Shown here: positions 44,211-53,364 of the stretch, in pieces
Layout: each line of letters starts with the position of its first letter
How positions within the stretch are numbered: position 1 is the stretch's first letter
NCBI RefSeq assembly: GCF_000801105.2
Contig: NC_079515.1
Coordinates: 32,945,407 to 33,009,406, forward strand
DNA: 64,000 nucleotides
Direction: 5' to 3'
From: Raphanus sativus
Taxonomy: Eukaryota; Streptophyta; Magnoliopsida; Brassicales; Brassicaceae
The notes under the pieces: model-generated
What the model was told of the DNA's origin: nothing
Databases searched by the model: none
What the model saw: only the letters and a program-made list of their open reading frames with translations
Program-made: the position numbers and the translations under genes

Positions 44211-45773
44211 TATAGATTTTACTATTTTTATTAATATTTAATATATATTTGATATGTATTAAATTAATTTGTATAAAACAAAAAAATAATATAAAATTGT
44301 ATAATTATCAAAAATTTAGCCTAATCAATATTTATAAAATTTGTAGACATATAAAAACTAATGATCTTACGATTAGATATTTAATTTTTAAAAAAATTGT
44401 AAAATTTTTGAAAGCTTTAGTAATACAAATTGTATAATTATATAAAATAATAAATTTTCTAAATTTGAAATGTTATATATGAATATATTTTTTCTATAGC
44501 TGATGTATGAACTATTATCATATTCTTTTAAAAATGACCAAAAAAATATCAATATTAAATATAATATATGAATTATTACCATATTCTAATAAGTTTGCCA
44601 AAATTATAAATCAACATTAAATAAAATTATTCAGGTCATATTTTTCGGAAGTCATGTCATCAATTTTAGTAACCATATAGCCTAGGAGATTATATCCAAA
44701 ATAAATTTCAAAGTTTTAAAATTTGAACAATTAATACTTTATATTTTTAAAATAGTTTTAGTTTACTGATCCTTAACAAAATTGAATAATACTTGATTTA
44801 TCAAAATTTCACAACTGCCGAATCATCCAAAATAACACATTTTGTAGAGAAATCATTTAAGAGTTATGGTTAACATTTTGTAACTTATAAGATGCCAATT
44901 ACTTTAATTTATCAAAACCAATGATTTTTTGAGTTTTCACACAAACTATTTGGCTATAAATATATTATAGTAAGCTTGAATTAGAGTTGATTACAAATTA
45001 TGATATTTAACCATAAAAGGTAAACCGTAAACTAATACAATCTGAACTTGTAATGAACATAAGTAGACAAAGTCTAAAACTTGGTACCGAAGGGGGTTCT
45101 CGCGAATAAAGAGTCCACATCATGTGTTGCTAGTTGCGGACATAAAACAACACAGAAGTGGAGGAGCAACAAAAGATGCAATATAGCCCATAGAATCTGT
45201 CCGGTCAATTGATGAAAGTGTTACCATTTATTCTTTTTTCTACTTTTGTGTACTCTCTTTTTTCGTTTCTTATTAGATATTATTGAGTTCTGCCTAGATT
45301 TTCAAAAGATTACATAAGTGTACACACATGATATCAATTAACATCTAGCACGAAATAAGAAATAGTTTGCTCTTTTCTTTGATATGATAAAAATTTGCCA
45401 CTAGATATTAGTTGGTTATATCAAAGAGTTTATATACTACAATACTATCACAAAACTGTTTGTTTGTCGTTCAAAAAGTTACTGTTACCACCACATAATG
45501 TGTGTTTGATATTATAAAGAGCTTATCGGCTATAGCATGGTAAGTCTAGGAGAGCGGGTTAAACCTTTTTTTTCTTAGCAACAAAGGTGAAATAAAATTG
45601 ACAGGCAATTTGATATGTGAAATGGGACTGAAAAGTAATAAATAAGAAAACGGGGAGAATTATAGGAAAAGCTAGATTATAGGGTTATCAAAGCTAATAA
45701 AAAAAAAAGCTTCCGCGTTTCCATAAATCTCAAACGTGCAATCTCACAACCCCAACTCGGTGCGCTCGTAAAG

Positions 45774-46340
45774 TTGACCCAGCTATGAAACGATTGAGCG
45801 TGGACCCCACACTCCGCCTATATCTACATCCACTATCGGCAAATCCTCACCGTCCATCACTTCCAACACGTTATATTTTTAAACTTAGATTAAATAGCTG
45901 TAAATGTAAACCAGTGTAACGCGCCGAAAGAACTATTTGACCAACGACCAACACTAAACGATAAATAAAACGAATTTTCTACATTTATTATAAACCATGC
46001 TTAATTATGTTTAATGTTAATTTTCTTTTCATGAATAAGAATATATATATTTTCAACTTTAGAGTGCGCTAAAATTATATTCTAATTTTGTAGTATAGTT
46101 TTTTATAATAGCATAAAGAGAAAAATATTATTCGATGTACGTTAAAAGAAAAAAGCTATTCGATTTATTCAATATAATATTATTAAAAAGATATTTAAAT
46201 ACAAACACGCCCGTCAAAAAAGGTAAAGTTGACGTCAGCAAAGTTTGACTCTTTTTCTCTTTCATCTTTTAAACCAAACCCCACGCACTCTCTCTCTCTC
46301 TCTCTCAAACATAAACACAGTTCTCTCTCTCTCTCTCTCT
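45774..46340 (+). promoter_or_regulatory. U-box gene upstream region with W-boxes, TGACGTCA and CT-rich leader
   Basis: WRKY-binding cores occur as TTGACC (45774-45779 and 45939-45944), TTGAC (46229-46233) and TTGACT (46245-46250). The third overlaps the bZIP palindrome TGACGTCA (46230-46237). Two CT repeats (46287-46306 and 46322-46340) lie just before the ATG at 46403 and probably belong to the 5' leader. The W-box group suits a rapidly elicited, stress- or pathogen-induced gene, as known for CMPG/PUB genes. Confidence 0.6.
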
Positions 46341-46402
46341 AACGGAATCCCACACGCTTTATCTGGAGCAAAACGGAAAACTAACGGCCAATCTAAAAAA
46401 AA

Positions 46403-47662
46403 ATGAGGAAAGACGATCTCTACATCACCGTACCAAGCTTCTTCCGATGTCCTATATCCTTAGACGTTATGAAATCTCCGGTCAGTCTTTGCACCGGCGT
46501 CACCTACGACCGAGCAAGCATCCAACGGTGGCTCGACGGCGGGAACAACACGTGTCCGGCGACGATGCAGATTCTTCAGAACAAGGATTTCGTACCTAAC
46601 CGGACTCTCCAGCGTCTCATCGAGATTTGGTCGGACTCCGTTCGCCGGCGAGCAAGTGTCGAATCGGCGGAGTTAGCTGCTCCGACGAGAGACGAGATCG
46701 CCGACGCGATCGACAGAGTGAAGGCGGAGAAGGAGGAGAGGTTCGACCGCGAGATTTTGGCGAAGATTCTCCGGTTCGCGAGAGAGTCCGACGATAACAG
46801 AGGGTTTCTCGCCGGGAAAGATGATTTCGTGAGGCTTCTCGTGGATCTCATGAGCCAGGTGGATTTCAAATCCACCTCCGCTCCTAAGCTACTCGCCGTT
46901 CAAGAGGCGGTTAAGATTCTGAGCATGATTCGATCCAAACTCTCGGATCGGAGACGGTTTTCGAATCTGGTTTTAAACAACGGTCGAGATCGGTTAACGA
47001 CGATCGTCTTCTTGTTCAAAACCGGGAATGTTGAATTGAAGATTGTCTGCGCCGGTTTACTCGAATTCATCGCGATTGACTCCGAGTCGAAGGTGTTAAT
47101 CGCCGAGAGAGACGGTTTAGTCGGCGAGCTAATGAAATCCATTAGCAGAGACTCCGATTCGAGCTTGATCGAAGCAACGCTGTCCTGCTTGATCGCGATC
47201 AGCTCACCGAGACGCGTGAAGCTGAATCTAATCCGAGAGAAGCTCGTCGCGGATCTCGCGAAGCTGCTAACGGATCCAACGACGTCGAGCGTTTCGGTGA
47301 CGGAGAAATGTTTGAAGCTTCTGGAGACTCTGGCGTCCACGAAAGAAGGCAGATCGGAAATCTGCGGCGGAGACGGCGAGTGTTTGAAGACGGTGGTTAA
47401 GAAGCTGATGAAAGTATCGACGGCGGCGACGGAGCACGCCGTGACGGTGCTTTGGAGCGTGTCTTATCTTTTCAAAGAAGAGAAGGCGCTTGAAGCTGTT
47501 ACGAGTACTAACGGCGTTACGAAGATTCTGTTACTGTTGCAGAGCAATTGCTCTCCCGCCGTGAGGCGGATGCTAACGGATCTTCTTAAGGTGTTCAAGG
47601 TGAATTCGAGGTCTTGCCTTTCGGCTTACGACACCAAAACGACACATATCATGCCGTTTTAA
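46403..47662 (+). CDS. U-box E3 ubiquitin ligase with ARM repeats (PUB27/CMPG2-type, At5g64660)
   Basis: This intronless 419-aa gene has its ATG in the context AAAAAATGAGG. The U-box spans about residues 8-82: [40 protein letters not shown], and [11 protein letters not shown], containing the hydrophobic and Pro residues that contact the E2. The rest (about 150-400) is a series of helical ARM-type repeats rich in Leu, for example EAVKILSMI and [11 protein letters not shown]. Plant U-box/ARM proteins transfer ubiquitin and often restrain or promote immune and abiotic-stress signalling; the CMPG class is rapidly elicitor-induced. It is GC-richer than its surroundings. Length fits the roughly 420-aa family. 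The homologue of At5g64650 expected next to it was not found. Confidence 0.95.
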   Translation: MRKDDLYITVPSFFRCPISLDVMKSPVSLCTGVTYDRASIQRWLDGGNNTCPATMQILQNKDFVPNRTLQRLIEIWSDSVRRRASVESAELAAPTRDEIADAIDRVKAEKEERFDREILAKILRFARESDDNRGFLAGKDDFVRLLVDLMSQVDFKSTSAPKLLAVQEAVKILSMIRSKLSDRRRFSNLVLNNGRDRLTTIVFLFKTGNVELKIVCAGLLEFIAIDSESKVLIAERDGLVGELMKSISRDSDSSLIEATLSCLIAISSPRRVKLNLIREKLVADLAKLLTDPTTSSVSVTEKCLKLLETLASTKEGRSEICGGDGECLKTVVKKLMKVSTAATEHAVTVLWSVSYLFKEEKALEAVTSTNGVTKILLLLQSNCSPAVRRMLTDLLKVFKVNSRSCLSAYDTKTTHIMPF

Positions 47663-48351
47663 TTCAATTCGTTTTACTCACTAGGGTTCATAGTAATTTG
47701 ATTTCTTGAGGATACATTATTGAGGGAGTGTGTGGAACAAAGCATCAAATTGTAAACATTTTGGATTTTTGAAATAGTGAATATAAACTGAAAAAAAGAA
47801 AAGATTCAATTCATTGCTCATCGAATGTGTAGTCAATAATTCTCTTATTAATGTAAAGTAAAATCAAATTATTATGTTCTTGAATTTTCCAATCATATTG
47901 TTCGTATCATTGATATGAAATTGCTTTTTCTAAATTCGAATTTTAATATATATTCTGTTGGGAATAGGTCCAAGTTTGTCAAAAAAGATGAATGCGTCAT
48001 ATAGTTCCCATCGACCCACAATGTGTAACGATGTTACATGTGATTTCAATTTCGTCTTTAGAAGATTCGAATACATCACACACGACATAGACATAAGCCT
48101 ATACGAGTCCTAATCATCTTTATCTTTTCCTTCCATCTTGTGATATAATTTCTTGCATTATAGTCCATATATATACAATCTCGAATACTACTACACTCAC
48201 TATAGTTTTTGAACCAACCAAAACTATCTAATCTCCAATGAGAACCATGGTTTTGATTTCTCCTTGGACTTACTTTGCCCATCCTATCAAAGGAGACTTC
48301 TAGAGAGTATACGAATATACGTATTTGACTATTGTGAGAACTATTTTATCG

Positions 48352-48400
48352 AAAACGTAGATAAGTTTTTTTTTTTTTGCTAAAAAAAACGTAGATAAGT
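48352..48400. repeat. Micro-insertion (TTTTAGC-An on minus strand) between 16-bp repeats
   Basis: AAAACGTAGATAAGTT is perfect at 48352-48367 and 48385-48400; the insert is ten T followed by GCTAAAA, the same end as at 39671-39693. Confidence 0.7.
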
Positions 48401-48826
48401 TTAGAGGCCGGAGATGGTCTCGGGAGAACCGATGAATGAATGAGCTGGCTCTGGACCACTTATTGAATACGAAAAGTAAACTACTTAGATGTACATTGTT
48501 TTTTTTTCCAAGTTGACTACATGCGTGGAACTAACTTTGGTGTGCGTTTTGGACTTATATTTAAGTGTTGTTATTTTTTATACGATTCCTGCAAAAGATA
48601 CATGATAAAAAATAGTTTGATTAATTGTGAATACTTTCCGCTGGTCTAACTTTGAGACCTTGCCTTTGACTCAGAAGTCGAATAATCTAATGAGACCAGA
48701 GTCGACGACAAACCGCCCACGAAGTATGAAAATTGGGATCTCTGTTTTGTTGTTATCTTTTTGATCTTAGGAAAAGTCGTGAACAAAGATTCTATAAAAT
48801 GCGTGAAAGTTAGCTAAGCGACCATT

Positions 48827-48859
48827 AAACCATTTTGAACTAAAAAAAACCATTTTGAA
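48827..48859. repeat. Micro-insertion (CTAAAAA) between 13-bp repeats
   Basis: AAACCATTTTGAA is perfect at 48827-48839 and 48847-48859; the insert is seven nucleotides. Confidence 0.55.
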
Positions 48860-49131
48860 TTTGATTTATAACTTTAAGTCTGTTAAAAAAAAAAAACTAT
48901 AATCCTATAAATAATTCAACAAGATGGTACTATTTTGCTTTCGAGAAATATATACATCACGATTAAAGATGCGGTCGAAACAAGTCGAGTGTACATTATA
49001 ATTTGTAACGAATTAAAATAATTTTAGGCGTAACAAAGGTTAAAGGTACCACCAGTTAAGTTTGTAGACCTTGTAAATTTCCAAACGAACTGTTTTGGTT
49101 CATCATCAAATAATTTTATGTCAATCGATTA

Positions 49132-49383
49132 GAGCATCTCCAATGTAAAACTTCATATTTTACTTCAAAATGAAGTAAAAGTGAATATGGAGTAAAAATG
49201 CTCTAACCCTACTCCATTTTTTACTCCATAATAGAGTAATGAACAAACAAAAAATAGATTACTCTATTTATGGAGTAAATTTCATTATAGAGTGAGATAT
49301 GAAATTGAATTGGAGCATTTTTTACTTCATATTCACTTTTACTTTATTTTGGAAAAAAAAATGAAGTTGGGTTGGAGATGCCC
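49132..49383. mobile_element. Tourist-like (PIF/Harbinger) fold-back MITE, 252 bp
   Basis: The ends GAGCATCTCCAATG and GTTGGAGATGCCC are inverted copies, flanked by TTA (49129-49131 and 49384-49386). Much of the left half (TTTTACTTCAAAATGAAGTA...GAATATGGAGTAAAAA) is complementary to the right half (TTTTTTACTTCATATTCACT...ACTTTATTTTGG), so the transcript would form a long hairpin. Confidence 0.85.
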
Positions 49384-49609
49384 TTAGCACCGAACATCAA
49401 ACCACTTCAACACTTAGAAGCTAAAACTGTTATTATCCAAAACATTCATTTTTTAACGTTGATTGGAATTAACTTCAAAGAGGAACTATATAGGTTCAGA
49501 GTAACAAACCACAAGTGGTCGAAAGCCACCAGAATTAAAGAAGGCTAAGAAATAAAGAAAAGAAGACTAAATGAAAGAGAGAATAGTAAAAATAACACAT
49601 ATGACTGGC

Positions 49610-50030
49610 ATCACATCTCCACCGTTACAATCTTTGCAATTCTTTGAGCACACCTGTTCACCCGAGAAGATACCACCACCACCACACTCCACACGTTAAT
49701 AGCATTCAGTGCTTTCCTCACCCTAGAGCCTTGATACCTGAAAGCTGGCCATGCCTTAGGTCTTGTGACCGCACCAACAATATCACTCACTTCTGTCTCA
49801 AACACCACTTTATCAACATGATGACTTCGCAAAGACTCCACCGCCCACATTAACGCCAGAAAGTTTGCATCAAGGAAAGATACAATATTCCCAAAATCCC
49901 TTCTGCTATGGATCAACATCTCCCCCCTGCAGTTTCTTATGACCCAAGACGCACCCAGCAAACTCTTCTTCTTTGACCATGAGACGCCAACATTGGATTT
50001 TAGGCGCCTCTCATCATTTTATTTTCCAGT
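49610..50030 (-). pseudogene. RNase H-like (RVT_3) domain relic of a LINE
   Basis: The minus strand reads NDERRLKSNVGVSWSKKKSL, then GASWVIRNCRGEMLIHSRRD, FLDANFLALMWAVESLRSHH and KVVFETEVSDIVGAVTRPKA. This is the plant LINE-type RNase H fold domain that usually follows the zf-RVT domain, with the Asp of the first strand replaced by Ser (GVSW). It has no start codon and only a partial domain, ending after VNRCAQRIAKIVTVEM. It is a retroelement remnant, not an active enzyme. Confidence 0.7.
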
Positions 50031-50830
50031 AAGTATATGAAGTTAGCAATATAAATCAATGGTTCTTGGCTTCGTTCCCCTCTCATGGAGTTCTCAAATG
50101 CTGCTGACCCTGTTTTGGAAGTCTTATGTGACTCTTTTGTCTAATAAGAGATGGGTTTGGAACTGTAGTTAAGCTCAAGTGTATTTAACCTAACGAATTG
50201 TTTTGGATGATTCTTTTGGGCTGATGAAATGATCTAATTACATGGCTCGCTGGATGCTACAAGGAGAGCTGCTAGGTTTGTTAGAGGAGATGATGTAATA
50301 ATTCACAAGATTTTCACCGAGTTGGCTTATCGAAACAAGTGAACCTTTGAAAGCATTGCTCTTCTTTCTAACTCTTTTACATATTCTCTCTTCTCCTAAG
50401 TACTCTGTTTCAGCAAACTCTTATCTTATGTGTTAAAACAGAGATATACAGTACGCACCACCAAAGGATGAGAAAACTTCTGACTCCCAACATATAAGAT
50501 CATGTTTTGTTTTCTTCGTCCGCATGTTGTCTCTACTTTAACCCATAGCTTTTGTGTCACCTTATTCATCGCACTATACATTCAATATATGTTTCACAAT
50601 AATAACAAACCAACTTATTATTTACCCTTTGAAACATTAATGCTAGTTTCCTTGATGCGGTAAGCATTTTACCTATCAATGTGCTTACTGCATCTACATG
50701 ATAAGGTTAATATCTTCAGCCACTCAAGAAAAATATGATATGTTATATATGCTTTGACATTATCAACACTTTACAACGACATCTCTCCTCTTTTCAAAAT
50801 CCTAAAAGCACTCCACTCTCCTTTACAACA
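50031..50830. other. Intergenic region downstream of the pectin methylesterase gene
   Basis: It should contain the 3' UTR of the minus-strand pectinesterase gene. Slightly GC-richer sequence near 50060-50360 may be further decayed retroelement DNA, but no motif can be named. Confidence 0.4.
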
Positions 50831-52744
50831 TCAAGCAGACTTGGAAGAAGCCCACTGATCAGCCTGGATAAAACTAGCCACCGAGTAAACATCAACATGC
50901 TTCTCAGGTATCTCACTACTCCAAGGAACCCTCTTCGACCTAACCGACCCGGGACCCGTATTCTTATACTCACCGTAATACAACGTCTTCAACGCGAAAT
51001 CCCCGTCCCAGGGCGTCCATCCCTCGGGACTAATCAAAGACTCAAGATTACAGTTTACAAACACCGTCCTCGAAAACTCCTTCCATGGTCTTCCCAAATA
51101 GTTCGTATGCCCCTTAGGGTTAGCTTGAAACTCCTTCATGTACTCCTCCGTTCCGTTAATCGAACAGTTCAAAAACACGAACCCCGTGGACTGCGCCGCG
51201 TCGATCCTCCCGTGTGCTGTGATCGCGTTGTTTGCGCCTCCGCCTTGGTCTAGTTTTGAATTTTTCGAAGCGATTAAGATGCTGCAATCTTGGAAAACAG
51301 CAGCCGAGTTGCCGAATATGAAGTCCACGTTGCCTTGGATACGACACTGTTTGTAGAATTGGCGAAGAGAGTGAGAGTAAACTGTGTCTTGGTTCCCAAG
51401 AAACTCGCAGTTTTCGAGTATCGAGTAGTCGCTGTCTGACCTAAACGCAACCGCTTGATGCGCGTCTGCTCCCGCCGTGTTCTCTATCGTTAAGTCACGT
51501 GCCATGAATCCATCACCGAGAACTCCTACACAAACAAACAATAAATGGTGTTACAAAAAAAAAAAACAAACAAACAATAAATGATTTTAACAATGTCCAA
51601 ATCTTACAAGACAAAAAACACTTGTAACGTTTGACATTATTATTAACTCACCGACGGTTGCAGAGTTGAACGTTGTCATCCCTGGTTGACCTACATTCAA
51701 CGAACCCGTAATTACAGTTTTACCCATCCCGTCCCCGATGAACACGACGTTCTTTTTCTCAAACGGAACCCTGACGGTTTCCTCATACACGCCTTCCCTG
51801 ATCCCTATCACAAACTTAACGGTTCCGTTAGTTGCCGGCGCCGCGTCAACCGCTTCCTGCACCGTCTTGTAACCGCACCCGTCTTTACACACCGTCACGT
51901 CCTCCTTCAAACCGGACGGAAAACCCAGATTACCGTCCCTAACCGTACCGGAGCCCGGTTTAGTCTTCTCCCAGAACCCGTCTCGCTCCGTCGCCGGGGG
52001 GATCCACGAAGCGACGTCGTCTCCGAAGCTGTCGAACGACACCATCATCCCCAGGGCGGTTCCGGTGAGCTTGACGAGATCGCCGAGGAAGGTGATGGTG
52101 TCGACGACTTGCTTGGTGTCGTTGACGGTTTTGAGACCCGCCCAGCAGTCGTACTGGTAAGCGAGGGCCGCGCTCATCCAGGCGCGGCCGTCTTTGATCC
52201 CTCCCCCGTCGGCGACGGCGGCGGAGGTGGATTCGGTGCGGTGCTGGGAGTAGGAGAGGATCTCGAGGCAGATGGTGGCGATGTTCGTGCGGTTCTTGTT
52301 CGCCGCGGAGGAGTCTAGGATGGATTTGATCTGCGACCGGCCGGACTTGAGGGTCGAGGAGGAGAGGGAGATGGCGGAGTGGATTATCTGGACCGGTTTG
52401 GGATCGGGAGGGACCAGGCCCGGTTTAGAGAGGGAGGTGAAGCAGTGGTCCGGGAAACGCGCGGCGTTGCATGCGAGGCGGATCTGAGCGATTGGAGGAG
52501 GGGAAGGAGGGGAAGGAGTCTTCGGCGGAGGAGGAACGACGGGGGAGGGTTGGTGGGGTGTGTTGTGGGAGGATTTGGAGTAGATGATGAGGGTTAAGAG
52601 GAGGAGGAGGATGGCGGAGACGACGATGATGATGAGGATCAAGTTGCGAGAGGGGGCGTTTTTACGGTGGGGTTTAACGGCGGAGGAAGCGAATGGAGTG
52701 GAGGAAGAGGTGGAGAGAGAGCGCGGGAGTTTCGGAGAATCCAT
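50831..52744 (-). CDS. Pectin methylesterase with inhibitor pro-domain (PME64-type, At5g64640)
   Basis: Two exons (52744-51652 and 51525-50831) give 595 aa. After a basic N-terminus, residues 34-56 form a membrane/signal-anchor helix. A Pro-rich linker spans about 63-84 and the PMEI domain about 85-235 (Cys 92, 101, 159, 200). The pectinesterase beta-helix spans about 283-590. Catalytic residues match the plant PME scheme: Gln388 (HQAVA), Gln410 and Asp411 (NQDTVY), Asp432 (GNVDFIFG), Arg510 (LGRPW). The enzyme removes methyl groups from cell-wall homogalacturonan, releasing methanol. It is a type-I PME, but no RRLL/RKLL processing motif is visible between the domains. The single intron carries a micro-insertion. 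Confidence 0.96.
51530..51583. repeat. Micro-insertion (GTGTTAC-An) in the pectinesterase intron
   Basis: ACAAACAAACAATAAATG is perfect at 51530-51547 and 51566-51583; the 18-nt insert is GTGTTAC plus poly(A). The right copy lies farther into the intron, away from exon 2. Confidence 0.7.
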
Positions 52745-53364
52745 TTGAGAGGGAGAGATATAATATTTCTATATAAGTGGTGTATCTATAGCTACAAGAT
52801 ATTTTATCAAATAATTGAAATCTGAGTGAGAGAGAGAGAGAGAGGAGGAGATTTAGGATGGAGAGACCAATGTCAATTAAAGATGTCGGGAGTTTCTGGG
52901 TTTTGTTTTTTTTGTTTTCCTGTTTTAACTTTTTTTTTACGGCTATTAGGAAGAAAGGGGTTTAGCAATTAAAATTAGAGAGTAACATATGTTTTTTACC
53001 GTTTATTTTCTCGTCAATTATAATTTTAGCGTAATAAGTTTAAACGGGCCGAACCTTAACGAACTAAAGCCCGTTAATCTATCTCTAAAGGATTGCTGCG
53101 GCAGTCATACCCAAACATGCCCATTACATTTTCAACACTGCTCTCTCTCTCTCACTGTTGGTTTCAAATCCCAAAACACAACATGGTTAGCTGCTTAGAA
53201 GATCATATAAAGCGAGCCAATCAACTTTTGAAACTGTGAGCTTGGCTTGTTTTAAGAGGCAAAGAGCCCCACACAACACTCCTTGATTGATTCATTATGG
53301 TAGCCTATGATAAGAAAGATAAATAGTAAACAAATATGGAAACAAAGAGTAGCGTAATCAGCAG
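52745..53364. promoter_or_regulatory. Upstream region of the pectinesterase gene / 3' flank of FAS2
   Basis: No additional gene is seen. On the minus strand a TATA-like CTTATATAG (about 52770-52778) is very close to the ATG (52744), which would leave a very short leader; a GA/CT tract at 52824-52843 lies farther upstream. A second CT tract is at 53143-53153. Confidence 0.4.

Larger units (their letters stand above)
41690..45700. other. Gene-poor intergenic tract upstream of the U-box gene
   Basis: AT-rich DNA with a (TG)n run (41849-41869), a (TA)n run (44169-44205), a Helitron-like 3' end at 44124, and a micro-insertion (43798-43848). A 24-codon frame at 41742-41816 (starting ATGACGAAGTGG) is too short to support. 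Repeats of AAAAATATTTTTTTC near 42870-42920 are low complexity. No gene is supported. Confidence 0.45.
47663..49131. other. Intergenic region downstream of the U-box gene
   Basis: It holds the 3' UTR of the U-box gene. Two micro-insertions (48352-48400 and 48827-48859) are present. Small frames such as 48076-48282 have no coding support. Confidence 0.5.

Noticed and set aside
46576..47340. Long minus-strand frames opposite the U-box gene
   Set aside because: They are shadows of the GC-rich coding sequence, which has clear U-box homology on the plus strand.
51686..52597. Plus-strand frames of up to 210 codons opposite the pectinesterase gene
   Set aside because: The minus strand encodes a full pectinesterase with catalytic residues; the plus frames are antisense shadows.
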